This document shows, in pieces, positions 35,867 through 45,555 of a stretch of DNA of 64,000 nucleotides. The notes under the pieces are model-generated. The model was not told where the DNA came from, searched no databases, and saw only the letters and a list, made by a program, of their open reading frames with translations. This DNA comes from Hungatella_A sp034142505 (GTDB taxonomy: Bacteria > Bacillota > Clostridia > Lachnospirales > Lachnospiraceae). The number at the start of each line of letters is the position of its first letter. Position 1 is the stretch's first letter. Where the stretch lies: positions 1 to 64,000 of the forward strand of contig JAWZDV010000060.1 of assembly GCA_034142505.1 (NCBI GenBank), given 5' to 3'. Made by a program: the position numbers and the translations under genes.

Positions 35867-35987
35867 TTTCTTATTCTTGCATGATCTTATGATTTTCAGT
35901 AAATGTTTGGTATTAGTTATAGTAACCTGCGCAAAAACCGTAGTATAGGTAAAATAAAATAGAAACACACATCCGCCGTGAGATTTC

Positions 35988-35997
35988 TGTGACATTT
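35988..35997 (+). promoter_or_regulatory. candidate operator of the two-component system
   Basis: TGTGACATTT, found identically at 37766-37775 in the transporter promoter region. About 37 bases ahead of the regulator gene. Confidence 0.4.
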
Positions 35998-36033
35998 TAT
36001 TGGTATCTTATTTAGTTAAGGGAGGGATTTGGC

Positions 36034-36717
36034 ATGAGGATATTAGTGGTGGAAGATGACTGCCTTTTGAATCACACGCTTTGCTACAATCTTACTGCCG
36101 TAGGATATACGGTAGATGCCGCTGTGACAAAAGCGGAGGCCATGGCATTTTATGAAAAACAGGACTATGATCTGGTGGTGCTGGATGTCAATCTTCCGGA
36201 CGGAAACGGGTTTGATTTCTGCCGGGAGCTGAAGGAACGCTGCCCCGACACCGCCGTTATCTTCCTAACGGCCCGTGACATGGAGAGCGATATGCTCCGG
36301 GGATTCGAGCTGGGGGCGGATGACTACGTGACAAAGCCCTTTCCCATCAGCGTGTTCCGCAAAAAGGTGGCTGCCTTGCTCTCGCGGCTGCTGAAGCAAT
36401 CTGGCGGCGACTGTTTTGATGACGGGAACCTTCTGATTAACTTCATGGAGATGAGCGCAGCTCTGGCAGGTCAGGCTGTTTCTTTCACACCGCTGGAATA
36501 CCGGCTGCTAAAGGTGCTGACGAAGAATCCGCAGATTGTGCTCACGCGGCAGGTGCTATTGGAGAAGTTATGGGATGTGGACGAGAATTATGTGGACGAG
36601 CATGCCCTGACCTCTGCCATCAGCCGTATCCGGGGTAAAATTGAGGGCAGTGGCTTCCAATACATCAAAACGGTATATGGCATGGGCTATCTGTGGATTG
36701 GAGGGATGAACAAATGA
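36034..36717 (+). CDS. OmpR-family response regulator
   Basis: 227 residues, site AAGGGAGGGATTTGGC. REC domain with acidic VVEDDC, phospho-acceptor Asp in LVVLDVNLPDG (about 51), Thr in FLTARD, and KPFP. The C-terminal winged helix (about 130-225) has FTPLEYRLLKVLTKNPQ and VYGMGYLW. Overlaps the kinase gene by 4 bases. With the ABC genes it forms the layout of antimicrobial-peptide sensing modules of Firmicutes (BceRS-AB/VncRS-like). It probably activates the transporter promoter. Confidence 0.92.
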   Translation: MRILVVEDDCLLNHTLCYNLTAVGYTVDAAVTKAEAMAFYEKQDYDLVVLDVNLPDGNGFDFCRELKERCPDTAVIFLTARDMESDMLRGFELGADDYVTKPFPISVFRKKVAALLSRLLKQSGGDCFDDGNLLINFMEMSAALAGQAVSFTPLEYRLLKVLTKNPQIVLTRQVLLEKLWDVDENYVDEHALTSAISRIRGKIEGSGFQYIKTVYGMGYLWIGGMNK

Positions 36718-37745
36718 TGGCTCGCTCCCCCTCTACTAATCAAATCTGCGCTGCGGCAGGAACTATTTTTCTGCTGCTGTCCACTATTTTTCTTGCAGTG
36801 CTGTATTATTTGACGGAAAATATATCGGCGATCTGGTGCGCACTTGTGTTTCTCCTGCTGGTTTTCCTATGCGTTGCATTCTTTATCGCTGCATTGCGCA
36901 GGAAACTGACCGGATTTTCAAACAGGCTATGCGGCATGCTGGATAAGATGGCAACGGGAACGGTTGAACTGCCGGAGATAGAAGAGGAAGAAAGCTTATT
37001 CTATAAAATCAATCACCGCCTGGTCCGCCTGTATGAGATGATGGTGGAAAACCGGCGCAGTATCACAATGGAACGGGCCGAACTGCAAGAACTGATTTCT
37101 GATATTGCCCATCAGGTAAAAACGCCCATTGCCAATCTAAAGATGGTGAACGCCACGCTTTTGGAGGAACCCGTCCCGGAGGAAAAGCGGAAGGAATTTT
37201 TGCAGGCGGTTGGAGGTCAGTTGGACAAACTGGATTTTCTTATGCAGGCGATGATCAAAACCTCCCGGCTGGAAACCGGTGTCATCTCCCTGGAGAAAAA
37301 GGAGCAGCCCATCTATGACACACTGGCGGCGGCGCTGGGAGGAATCCTGCTGAGTTCGGAGAAAAAGCAGATTGAGGTTCATGTGGAGTGTGAAGAAGAC
37401 TTGTGTGTATCCCATGATCGGAAGTGGACGGTTGAGGCGCTGTTCAATCTTTTGGACAACGCTGTAAAATATACCCCCGCTGGCGGCAGTATCCATGTTT
37501 CGGCTGAAAAACGGGAAATGTATCTAAAGATTGATATTACCGACACAGGAATAGGAATTCCAGAACAAAGCCAGGGAGCCATCTTCAAGCGGTTTTACCG
37601 GGAGGAAATGGTGCGCGGCGTAGAGGGCATTGGAATCGGTCTGTATCTGGCCCGGGAGATCATCACTATGCAGGGCGGGTATATCCTTGTATCGTCCGGT
37701 CTGGGGCATGGTTCCACCTTTTCCGTGTTCCTGCCCAGGCGGTGA
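36714..37745 (+). CDS. sensor histidine kinase
   Basis: 343 residues from ATG 36714 (overlap ATGATG with the regulator stop). Two hydrophobic helices at the N-terminus (GTIFLLLSTIFLAVLYYL; WCALVFLLLVFLCVAFFI) with almost no extracellular loop, the intramembrane-sensing form. Phospho-acceptor His in ISDIAHQVKTPIANL. ATP site: LDNAVKYTPAG, DTGIGIPE, GIGIGLYLAREI. Kinases of this form usually depend on the partner ABC permease for stimulus perception. Confidence 0.92.
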   Translation: MMARSPSTNQICAAAGTIFLLLSTIFLAVLYYLTENISAIWCALVFLLLVFLCVAFFIAALRRKLTGFSNRLCGMLDKMATGTVELPEIEEEESLFYKINHRLVRLYEMMVENRRSITMERAELQELISDIAHQVKTPIANLKMVNATLLEEPVPEEKRKEFLQAVGGQLDKLDFLMQAMIKTSRLETGVISLEKKEQPIYDTLAAALGGILLSSEKKQIEVHVECEEDLCVSHDRKWTVEALFNLLDNAVKYTPAGGSIHVSAEKREMYLKIDITDTGIGIPEQSQGAIFKRFYREEMVRGVEGIGIGLYLAREIITMQGGYILVSSGLGHGSTFSVFLPRR

Positions 37746-37765
37746 AAGTCCGATCATCACAGGAT

Positions 37766-37815
37766 TGTGACATTTGAGTAGACCGTAAAGTCACTGCCGT
37801 GACAATTCTGTGAGG
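37766..37815 (+). promoter_or_regulatory. transporter promoter region with regulator-type repeats
   Basis: TGTGACATTT at 37766, then CCGTGACAATTCTGTGA about 32 bases later, and TATAAT near 37826. The repeated TGTGACA units resemble regulator boxes of peptide-sensing systems. Confidence 0.5.
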
Positions 37816-37933
37816 TTTGCCCTTTATAATCATACCCATCCAGGCATACCGTAACGGAATGCTTCGCATAGGCGCACTCCGGCAGGCTGCGCGCGGTAAG
37901 GTATGCCATCAACAGGAAAGGATGGTAGTTTCC

Positions 37934-38599
37934 ATGAGTATCTTACAAGTGACCGATTTGAAAAAATATTACGGCTCAGGGCCGGGCGCCGTAAGAGCGC
38001 TGGACGGCGTAACCCTCTCTATAAAACAGGGGGAGTTTGCTGCCATTGTGGGCACCTCCGGCAGCGGAAAATCCACGCTGCTGCATATGATGGGCGGCCT
38101 GGATGTTCCTACCTCGGGCAGTGTCGTGGTGCGGGGGAAAGAGCTGTCCAAAATGAAGGATGAACAGCTGACCATTTTCCGCAGGCGCAACATCGGCTTT
38201 GTGTTCCAAAACTACAACCTGGTTCCTGTACTGAATGTCTATGAAAACATCGTTCTGCCCGTGGAACTGGACGGCGACCAGGCAGACAAGCAGTATATGG
38301 AGGAAATCGTGCATATGCTGGCCTTGGAGGATAAGCTTTTGAGTATGCCGAACAACCTTTCTGGAGGACAGCAGCAGCGTGTGGCCATTGCCCGGGCGCT
38401 CATTGCCAAGCCTGCCATTATTCTGGCTGACGAGCCTACCGGCAATTTGGACAGTCGTACCAGCAGCGATGTTCTGGGATTGTTAAAAACCACCAGCCAT
38501 AAATTCCATCAAACCCTTGTGATGATCACCCATAACAACGAGATTGCCCAGCTTGCCGACCGCATCATCCGGATAGAAGACGGGAAAATCGCAGGATAG
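37934..38599 (+). CDS. ABC transporter ATP-binding protein
   Basis: 221 residues. The start at 37934 follows AAAGGATGG. Walker A GTSGSGKST, Q-loop FQNYNLVPVL, signature LSGGQQQRVA, Walker B IILADEPTGNLD, H-loop VMITHNN. MacB/LolD/BceA class, which powers FtsX-type permeases. 12 bases separate it from the permease gene. Confidence 0.92.
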   Translation: MSILQVTDLKKYYGSGPGAVRALDGVTLSIKQGEFAAIVGTSGSGKSTLLHMMGGLDVPTSGSVVVRGKELSKMKDEQLTIFRRRNIGFVFQNYNLVPVLNVYENIVLPVELDGDQADKQYMEEIVHMLALEDKLLSMPNNLSGGQQQRVAIARALIAKPAIILADEPTGNLDSRTSSDVLGLLKTTSHKFHQTLVMITHNNEIAQLADRIIRIEDGKIAG

Positions 38600-38611
38600 G
38601 AGGGCGCACAC

Positions 38612-41182
38612 ATGAAGGACATATTATTCGGCAACAATAACGACCCTGTCATCAAGCGGTTGTCCGGCCGCTGCTTTAAGGCTGGGAAGAGCCGGAATGT
38701 GATTGCGGGCGTGGCCATTGCACTGACCACCCTCCTGTTTACTGCGATTTTCACTCTGGGTTCCGGGCTGATGGACACCGTGCAGGACCAGAATATCCGC
38801 AGGCAGGGCGGCGACGGGCAGGCAGTTTTAAACTATATCAGCGACCAGGTATATGAGGATGTTAAGGACCATCCGCTGATTGATCAAATCGCCTACACCA
38901 AAGCGGTTTCCTATCGCCTGCAGTATCCAGGCATGGAAAAATGGCCCTCCGACCTGTGGTATATGGATGATACGGCGCTGGAGTTCGCCCGCTATACCCC
39001 TACAACAGGACGCCGTCCCCAGACAGAAAGCGAAATAATCGCCGACACCAGAACGCTGGAGGCTCTGGGCGTACCGGCAGAGGTCGGCCAGACGGTCACA
39101 CTTCAATATGATATCAAAGGCATGCAGTACACCACAGATTTTACCCTGTGCGGGTTCTGGGAGACAGACACGTTAAGCAGCATCGGCCGCCTGATCGTGT
39201 CCAAAGCCTTTGCGGACGCCCATTCGGAACTGCTGGCTTATACCTACCCGGAGGACAACGACTATTCCGGCATTGTAGCGGCTTATGTGATGTTCCGCGG
39301 CGGTGGTGCAGTGGAGCCGAAGCTGCAGCAGCTTCTTTCGGAAACCGGATATACCTGCGACATCATGGGCGGCAGTCCCTCCGACAGCAATTATGTGATT
39401 GCAAGGGTAAGTCCTGCCTACCAGAACGGCGATTTACTTGGGAACCCGGCCCTGCTCTTATCCGGACTTGCCGGAATTTTACTGATTATGGTGACGGGAT
39501 ATCTGATCATTTATAACATTTTTCAGATATCCGTAATTCAGGATATTCAGTTCTACGGCCAGCTGAAAACCCTGGGAACCACCAGCCGGCAGATCAAGCA
39601 GCTTATCAGCCGGCAGTCCCTGCGGCTTTCGGCAATGGGGATTCCCATTGGCCTGCTGGCTGGTTTTCTGATTGGAAAGGCCCTGATGCCCTTTTTGATG
39701 AATGGTACGGTTTACAGTGCTAAAGCCGGCGTGAAAGTGACTGCCAATCCCCTTGTCTTCTTTGGGGCAGCCGTCTTTGCTTTTTTGACAGTGTGGATCA
39801 GCGTACGCAAGCCGGCGATGATTGCAGGTTCCGTCTCCCCCATCGAGGCTGTCCGCTACACAGAAAGCGATGCCGGAGCATTTCAGCGGAAGGGTGCGGC
39901 GGGCAAAAAATCCAACGGCGGTGCGAAGATCTACCGCATGGCTCTGTCTAATTTGGGGCGGAACCGGAAACGTACCCTGTTGGCGATTCTCTCCATGACC
40001 TTGAGCCTGGTGTTGTTGAATACGGTGTTCACCCTGTCAAACGGCTTTGATATTGAAAAATATGTGGAGAAGTTTGCAGGCACGGATTTTGTCATCTCTA
40101 CCGCCGACTACTTTCGTTATAAGTTTGAGACCAGCGATACGGAGCTTACAACCACCTATGTGGAGGCAGTCAGGCAGCACGAGGCCTTTTTAGACGGCGG
40201 CGGGCTGTACAGCACAAGAACGTTGGAGGAGGCCTTCTCCGCGGAGAGCAAGGCCGTGTCCAGTTATAACAAGGATGGAAAGGGGAATCCCTATGTCCAG
40301 TTTTTCGGTGCGGACGACTTCCTGCTGAAGTCCATGGAAGCGGTTGCGGGAACCATTGACTGGGAGGCGCTGAAAAAGGGGGGATATGTACTCTACGGAC
40401 TGGCCTGCGATGACAAGGGAAATGTCATCGACAATCCGGCTATCCAGCCAGGTGACACTCTCCGGTTTCATCATGTGGCGAAGGACGGACTGACCAGTAC
40501 CATTGACGGCACCTTTGATCTGACGGTGATGGCGAAGGTGCGGATCAACGAAAATACCGATACGACCCGCAACACCGGCGAGGCCCGCTTCTATCTGCCA
40601 ACCGGACAATTTCTTCCCCGTTGCAGGACCCCCCACATGGTCAGCTATCCCTTTCAGGTTAAAGACGGCGGGGCGGCGGCTATGGAGAAATTTCTAAGCA
40701 GCTATGTGGAGGATGTGGAGCCGAGGATGAGTTATGATTCGAAGGAGACCTATATCCGCTCCTTCCACGACCTGACCTCCCTGATTGTCACCATTGGCGG
40801 TGCGTTGAGCATGATCATCGGCTTGATCGGGATTGCCAACTTTGTCAACTCGGTTCTGACCAGCATCATTACCCGCCGCAAGGAGTTTGCCATGCTCCAG
40901 AGCATCGGCATGACGGGCAGGCAGCTGAAGCAATTGCTCGCCTGGGAGGGTGTATATTATGCGGCCGGGACGATTCTTGCCTCGGCTGTGATTGGCACAC
41001 TTTTTTCTGCCGTTGCCGTCCGAGCCATCGCTGGTGGGATCTGGTTTTTTACCTATCAGTTCATCCTCTGGCCAATGCTGGCAGTGTACCCGTTCTTGCT
41101 TCTGCTGACAATGGTAATCCCCACGCTCCTGTACCGGTGGGGTGCAAGCGCAAGCATCATTGAACGGCTGCGGCAGAATTAA
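38612..41182 (+). CDS. FtsX-type ABC permease
   Basis: 856 residues with two FtsX domains. First helix near residue 30 (VIAGVAIALTTLLFTAIF), a large extracellular region, a three-helix block about 285-400, another domain beginning about residue 455 (RKRTLLAILSMTLSLVLLNTV), and the terminal helices about 720-850. The pattern is that of macrolide/peptide efflux or BceB-like permeases. Likely substrate: antimicrobial peptides acting on the cell wall; inferred from the adjacent two-component system. Confidence 0.88.
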   Translation: MKDILFGNNNDPVIKRLSGRCFKAGKSRNVIAGVAIALTTLLFTAIFTLGSGLMDTVQDQNIRRQGGDGQAVLNYISDQVYEDVKDHPLIDQIAYTKAVSYRLQYPGMEKWPSDLWYMDDTALEFARYTPTTGRRPQTESEIIADTRTLEALGVPAEVGQTVTLQYDIKGMQYTTDFTLCGFWETDTLSSIGRLIVSKAFADAHSELLAYTYPEDNDYSGIVAAYVMFRGGGAVEPKLQQLLSETGYTCDIMGGSPSDSNYVIARVSPAYQNGDLLGNPALLLSGLAGILLIMVTGYLIIYNIFQISVIQDIQFYGQLKTLGTTSRQIKQLISRQSLRLSAMGIPIGLLAGFLIGKALMPFLMNGTVYSAKAGVKVTANPLVFFGAAVFAFLTVWISVRKPAMIAGSVSPIEAVRYTESDAGAFQRKGAAGKKSNGGAKIYRMALSNLGRNRKRTLLAILSMTLSLVLLNTVFTLSNGFDIEKYVEKFAGTDFVISTADYFRYKFETSDTELTTTYVEAVRQHEAFLDGGGLYSTRTLEEAFSAESKAVSSYNKDGKGNPYVQFFGADDFLLKSMEAVAGTIDWEALKKGGYVLYGLACDDKGNVIDNPAIQPGDTLRFHHVAKDGLTSTIDGTFDLTVMAKVRINENTDTTRNTGEARFYLPTGQFLPRCRTPHMVSYPFQVKDGGAAAMEKFLSSYVEDVEPRMSYDSKETYIRSFHDLTSLIVTIGGALSMIIGLIGIANFVNSVLTSIITRRKEFAMLQSIGMTGRQLKQLLAWEGVYYAAGTILASAVIGTLFSAVAVRAIAGGIWFFTYQFILWPMLAVYPFLLLLTMVIPTLLYRWGASASIIERLRQN

Positions 41183-41285
41183 CACCCAGTTATCCTTTGT
41201 TCTAAGAGCAACTGATAGAGAAAACATGACAAACAGATGACCTGTTTGGTATGTTATTCTAAAGAAAAAAATGGAGGTTTATGTT

Positions 41286-41549
41286 ATGATTGAATCGAGA
41301 TGTGGGATACTGTGCAGTGAGTGCGGATACAAGGAACAAATGGGATGCAACGGCTGCATACATATAGGGAAGCCATTTTGGGGCGATTGCTGCCCTGTAA
41401 AAGACTGTTGCGAGGACAAGGGGCACGAACACTGTGGACAATGCAGTGAATTCCCCTGCGACCTGCTGAAACAGTTTGCCTATGACGAAAATCAGGGCGA
41501 TGACGGAAAACGGATTAAACAATGTGAATGCTGGGCGAAGGGCAGGTGA
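41286..41549 (+). CDS. DUF3795 Cys-rich protein
   Basis: 87 residues from ATG 41286 after TGGAGG. Twelve or more Cys, beginning RCGILCSECGYKEQMGCNGC and ending CECWAKG. This is the DUF3795 pattern, probably binding zinc or an iron-sulfur cluster. Its stop overlaps the next start (TGATG). Confidence 0.8.
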   Translation: MIESRCGILCSECGYKEQMGCNGCIHIGKPFWGDCCPVKDCCEDKGHEHCGQCSEFPCDLLKQFAYDENQGDDGKRIKQCECWAKGR

Positions 41550-41875
41550 TGTTTATGGCTTCAAATCTGGAATTTGTAGAATATGTCTGTGATCAGATCG
41601 GCGGTGCCGGGAGCATCACTTATAAGAAAATGTTTGGGGAATACGGCGTTTACTGTGACGGCAAAGTGATTGGTGTTATTTGTGACAACCAGTTTTTCGT
41701 GAAGAAGACCGAGGCAGGAGCGGCCCTCTGTCCGGACTGCGGGGAGGCTGCGCCCTATACCGGCGCCAAACCGCATTTTATCATCGACAGCGTAGACAAT
41801 CAGGAGCTGATGGCGCGATTCATCCGAGCCACCTGTGACGAACTGCCTGCGCCAAAGCCGAAAAAGAAGAAGTGA
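41549..41875 (+). CDS. TfoX N-terminal domain protein
   Basis: 108 residues. SITYKKMFGEYGVYCDGKVI and DNQFFVKKTEAG are typical of the TfoX-N fold, which is known from competence regulators but widespread as a stand-alone domain. The tail is Lys-rich. Translationally coupled to the DUF3795 gene. Function unknown in Firmicutes. Confidence 0.85.
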   Translation: MFMASNLEFVEYVCDQIGGAGSITYKKMFGEYGVYCDGKVIGVICDNQFFVKKTEAGAALCPDCGEAAPYTGAKPHFIIDSVDNQELMARFIRATCDELPAPKPKKKK

Positions 41876-41892
41876 CATCAAGGAGGACTCCT

Positions 41893-42615
41893 ATGAACTG
41901 GGAACCATGGACAGGCTGTTATCAAATAAGTGACGGCTGCGCAAACTGTTATTTTTATGGGCCGTATGCAAAACGCTACGGTCAGAATACGATTCAGAAA
42001 ACGGATAAATTTGACTGGCCCGTTCGGAGAAATAAGAAAGGCGAATACAACATCAAGGGAGATAAAATCCTTGCCACCTGTTTTGCCACCGACTTTTTTC
42101 TGCCTGAAGCGGACGAGTGGCGGCGAGAGGTCTGGGCGATGATCCGGGAGCGGACGGACATTGATTTTTTGATTCTGACTAAGCGGATCGACCGGTTCGA
42201 GGTATCCCTTCCCGATGACTGGGGCGAGGGCTATGACAATGTGAATATTGGATGCACGGTAGAAAACCAGGCGCTGGCCGATACCCGGCTTCCGCTGTTT
42301 TTATCCTATCCGATGAAGCGGCGGTTCATCGCTTGCGCCCCTCTTTTGGAAGCAATCGACCTGACGCCCTATCTGCATGGAGTGGATCATGTAACTGTTG
42401 GCGGTGAGACGGGGAGGGCAGCGCGTGAGTGCGATTATGAGTGGGTGTTAAACATCCGGGAGCAATGCGTGAAGGCGGGCGTGACCTTCTGGTTTAAGAA
42501 CACAGGCTCCCTTTTCCGGCATGACGGTATTTTGGAAAAAATTAATCCATATAAGCAGACGGGAATGGCGAAAGAACTTGGTATAGATATTTCAGACGGG
42601 AAAAGGCTGTTTTAA
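41893..42615 (+). CDS. DUF5131 (phage Gp37/Gp68-like) radical-SAM-like protein
   Basis: 240 residues from ATG after AAGGAGGACTCCT. The opening NWEPWTGCYQISDGCANCYF holds the three Cys of a radical-SAM-like cluster. LILTKRIDRF and the GGETGRAARECDYEWV region are also hallmarks of the family. It is found in both phages and chromosomes; the reaction is unknown. The family's usual GWTWNPVxGC form is only partly kept. Confidence 0.85.
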   Translation: MNWEPWTGCYQISDGCANCYFYGPYAKRYGQNTIQKTDKFDWPVRRNKKGEYNIKGDKILATCFATDFFLPEADEWRREVWAMIRERTDIDFLILTKRIDRFEVSLPDDWGEGYDNVNIGCTVENQALADTRLPLFLSYPMKRRFIACAPLLEAIDLTPYLHGVDHVTVGGETGRAARECDYEWVLNIREQCVKAGVTFWFKNTGSLFRHDGILEKINPYKQTGMAKELGIDISDGKRLF

Positions 42616-42679
42616 AGGACGGTGGAACAGGCAGGGGACACTTGAAATAAAGCTGTATAACATGAGGAAGAGAGAAGGT

Positions 42680-43408
42680 ATGAATATGATTACTTCGATG
42701 ACAAAAGCATGGGAGAAAGAACTGTTGTGGTCTGAGGAGGAACTGACCAAAAAAAGTAAAATGAAAAATGAGGGAGCCGGTCTTCTCATCCTGGGTATTG
42801 GGATATTGGCTCTTGGAGTACTCAACCATTTGCTTCTCCATATTATCTATGAAAGCGATATGATCTGGATTGCGGTTACCGCAGGCTGTGTCCTTCTGGG
42901 CGTCATCTTAACCGGATTTGGCGTAAAATTGATAAATAAAACCGGTGCCTCCGTTGCAGAGATGACTGCCAAGGACAGCGGTTACAGTACAGAAGAAATT
43001 CTGGAATTTTATAGGGAATGCCGTCAAGCAGATTCGCTTCTGCTGTCTTTGACTCCCCAGCCCACGAAAGAGAAGGACTTTTTGAATGTTGGCTTTTTGA
43101 CTAAAAACTGGCTGAGGCTGCCAAACAGGCTTTATCATGGAGTCATGCGGATATCGGATATGGCGGTAATCTGGTATGAAGAGTCTGCGCTTCCCGGTTA
43201 TGACCCAGGTATTTTCGTCGTTAAAAGTGATGGAAATATGCTGTATGTGAAATGCAAACCTGATATAGGTACAGAACTCGTTGAGGCGTTTACCGGCAGA
43301 AACCCTAAAAGTATTACTGCGCGTCGTTTTAGAGTTGAGGGGAACGACTATGATGCCTTTAAGAATCCGCAGCAGGCGGCGGACCTTTATCGGAAGCATT
43401 TTTCTTAA
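42680..43408 (+). CDS. membrane protein of unknown function
   Basis: 242 residues from ATG 42680 (site GAGAAGGT). Two transmembrane helices at about 40-90 (GLLILGIGILALGVLNHLLL; WIAVTAGCVLLGVILTGFG), then a soluble domain of ~140 residues with MRISDMAVIWYEESALPGYD. No family recognised. The C-terminal part is predicted to be cytoplasmic by the positive charges before the first helix. Confidence 0.7.
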   Translation: MNMITSMTKAWEKELLWSEEELTKKSKMKNEGAGLLILGIGILALGVLNHLLLHIIYESDMIWIAVTAGCVLLGVILTGFGVKLINKTGASVAEMTAKDSGYSTEEILEFYRECRQADSLLLSLTPQPTKEKDFLNVGFLTKNWLRLPNRLYHGVMRISDMAVIWYEESALPGYDPGIFVVKSDGNMLYVKCKPDIGTELVEAFTGRNPKSITARRFRVEGNDYDAFKNPQQAADLYRKHFS

Positions 43409-43478
43409 AGTTATGGTAAAATGAATATAGTACTGTTTGAGTTCGGAAAATAGTTTATGAAAGCAGGGGATTTACATA

Positions 43479-43940
43479 ATGAAGGGTTTTGATCAGGCAT
43501 TGACAAGCGAAGCAAAAAATGAAGCGTTACCCGGGGAATTTGATTTTTTCGGGAAACTGATCGGCAGCTGGAGCATCGACTATGTTGACAACAGCACTTC
43601 CCGCGTGATCAAAGGAGAATGGCATTTTTCATGGGTTCTTGAGGGAATGGCGGTACAGGATGTGATTGTCTTGCCCGGCTTTGAATACGGGACAACCATT
43701 CGCGTCTATAACCCGGATACACATGCCTGGGATGTGGCCTATTGCTATATGGGAAGAATCATGCGGTTTGAAGCGAGAAAGCAAGACGGTATCATCGTCC
43801 TTACAAATCTGGAGGACGAAAGGAGAAAATGGGTTTTCGCCAAAATCGAGGACAATGATTTTCATTGGCAGGATGTTACCGTGGCAGAGAATGGCGAATG
43901 GCAGGTCAAATTTGATTTATATGCCCGGCGCATGCGATAG
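43479..43940 (+). CDS. small lipocalin-like protein of unknown function
   Basis: 153 residues, site CAGGGGATTTACATA. FFGKLIGSWSIDYVDNST begins a beta-barrel-like alternation with GEWHFSWVLEGMAVQDVI and ends WQVKFDLYARRMR. It resembles the DUF1579-type/lipocalin-like domains. Cytoplasmic, as there is no signal peptide. Confidence 0.7.
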   Translation: MKGFDQALTSEAKNEALPGEFDFFGKLIGSWSIDYVDNSTSRVIKGEWHFSWVLEGMAVQDVIVLPGFEYGTTIRVYNPDTHAWDVAYCYMGRIMRFEARKQDGIIVLTNLEDERRKWVFAKIEDNDFHWQDVTVAENGEWQVKFDLYARRMR

Positions 43941-43990
43941 GTATTTAGAAGTTGCAGAAAAGGCGGGGTGAAGAATACGGAGGACGCAGA

Positions 43991-44338
43991 ATGAAAAAGA
44001 AATTGATAGGGTGGCTGACCGGATCTGCCGGGGTAATGCTCTTGTTACCATGGGCCGCTGTCACGTTTGTCAAAAGTGATGCAGGCATGGCGGTTACTCT
44101 GTTATTATTTTTCGCCATCAACCCCATATATTCCATGGTTTTAGGGATTTTTGCAGGAAAACACAGGAAAGTTATGTGGAGCCTGCCTGTCACAGCCGCT
44201 GTCTTGTTTTTGCTTGGCGCATGGATATTCTTTGATCCGGGTGAAAGCGCATTTGTCATATATGCGGTGGTTTATTTGGTCATCGGCATGGTCTCGATGC
44301 TGTTCTCTTCATGGCTCAGTGGGGGAAAACGCTTATGA
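43991..44338 (+). CDS. small integral membrane protein
   Basis: 115 residues from ATG behind ACGGAGGACGCAGA. Four hydrophobic segments (AGVMLLLPWAAVTFV; AVTLLLFFAINPIYSMVLG; LPVTAAVLFLLGAWIFF; VIYAVVYLVIGMVSMLF). No family recognised. Confidence 0.7.
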   Translation: MKKKLIGWLTGSAGVMLLLPWAAVTFVKSDAGMAVTLLLFFAINPIYSMVLGIFAGKHRKVMWSLPVTAAVLFLLGAWIFFDPGESAFVIYAVVYLVIGMVSMLFSSWLSGGKRL

Positions 44339-44383
44339 TTCCGGTTATGGGATATCATGAAAAAATACAGGAAAGGTAACAGA

Positions 44384-44878
44384 ATGATAGAGGATGAGAA
44401 TAACAATATGATAAAACTTAGAAAAATGGAACTTACGGATTTGAGCGTTTTTAAGAAATGGCTGTATACGCCGCACGTCGCCAGGTGGTACCACGATCCA
44501 CTGGATTGGATCAACGAAATTGAGGAGCAGGACAGCGCGTTTTGCTGGATTCACCATTTTATTGTGGAGCATGAAGGAAAGCCTGTCGGTTTTTGCCAGT
44601 ATTACGCCTGCAAAGACAGCGACGAACTCTGGGAGGGCTACACAGCACTGGGCGGGTCTTACAGCATTGACTATATGATTGGAGAGCCTGACTGTCTCCG
44701 CAAAGGCTTTGGCAAAATGATTGTGGCGGACTTGACAAACAAAATCGCCCTCCACCCTGACGCCAAAAGAATTGTGGTGCAGCCGGAGCCGGATAATCAG
44801 GCATCCTGCGGCCTGTTGCTGTCCTGCGGGTTTGCGCTTGATACGGAAAAAGAAATCTATGTAAAACTCTTGACTTGA
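44384..44878 (+). CDS. GNAT N-acetyltransferase (AAC(6')-like)
   Basis: 164 residues. The start at 44384 follows AAAGGTAAC; 44357 is an alternative. The sequence LRKMELTDLSVFKKWL, WYHDPLDW, then EGKPVGFCQYY and LRKGFGKMIV (acetyl-CoA loop) and the FxLDTEKEIYVKL end match Acetyltransf_8 enzymes, including aminoglycoside 6'-acetyltransferases. Real substrate unknown; aminoglycoside activity should not be assumed. Confidence 0.8.
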   Translation: MIEDENNNMIKLRKMELTDLSVFKKWLYTPHVARWYHDPLDWINEIEEQDSAFCWIHHFIVEHEGKPVGFCQYYACKDSDELWEGYTALGGSYSIDYMIGEPDCLRKGFGKMIVADLTNKIALHPDAKRIVVQPEPDNQASCGLLLSCGFALDTEKEIYVKLLT

Positions 44879-44947
44879 ACAGCAGGCAGGGAAAGGCGTT
44901 CTTGAGATATAAAAAAATAGTAGAGGAACCAGTAGGAGGATCATGAT

Positions 44948-45412
44948 ATGTCACGAATATCAAATATTGAAATGAAACAAGAGCCGGAGCATTACACGCT
45001 GACAATTCGTAAGACGATTAATTTTATGAAAGATTATTCGGATTTTGCAATGCAGGTGTTGGCGTTGACTGGCGATTACTTGAAGGAAATAGGGGTTTAT
45101 CCCATCGGCGGCCCCGTTGTCTGCTTCCACAATCAAGAGTTGGAAAACCTTGATGTGGAAATGGGTTGGCAAATCGTTCAAAAAATTGAGAATAGAGATC
45201 ATATGCTATGCAATTTGATACCGACCCGTAAGGTGGTAACGGCAATTGATTTAGGCCCTTATGAGAAGCAAGACCCTACGCTGATGGATATATTAGAATG
45301 GGTAAATGAAAATGGATATGAACCGCAAGGCCCAATTTACTATTGTTATTTGAATGATACCCAACGGCCAGAAGCAGAGTATCTGACTCAAATGTCAATA
45401 CCAATTAAGTAA
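44948..45412 (+). CDS. GyrI-like effector-binding protein
   Basis: 154 residues, site GTAGGAGGATCATGAT. Two SH2-like halves of the GyrI/AraC effector-binding fold: HYTLTIRKTINFMKDYSDFA; later PTRKVVTAIDLGPYEK and EPQGPIYYCYLND. Stand-alone versions can bind or hydrolyse small hydrophobic compounds. No DNA-binding domain attached. Confidence 0.8.
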   Translation: MSRISNIEMKQEPEHYTLTIRKTINFMKDYSDFAMQVLALTGDYLKEIGVYPIGGPVVCFHNQELENLDVEMGWQIVQKIENRDHMLCNLIPTRKVVTAIDLGPYEKQDPTLMDILEWVNENGYEPQGPIYYCYLNDTQRPEAEYLTQMSIPIK

Positions 45413-45555
45413 TCAAATCTGATAGTTGTTATGGTTCATTCGAGATTGTCTCATAATTGAAATTATTTTGAACAGAGTTGGCAAAGCGCGACAGGAACAG
45501 CTTTGGGACAAAATCATATGATATAGAAGATGAATGTTTAGAAAGGATTTCAATT

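Noticed and set aside
35702..35995. 97-codon - strand frame between ietS and the two-component system
   Set aside because: No ribosome site, overlaps a terminator hairpin, low-complexity composition.
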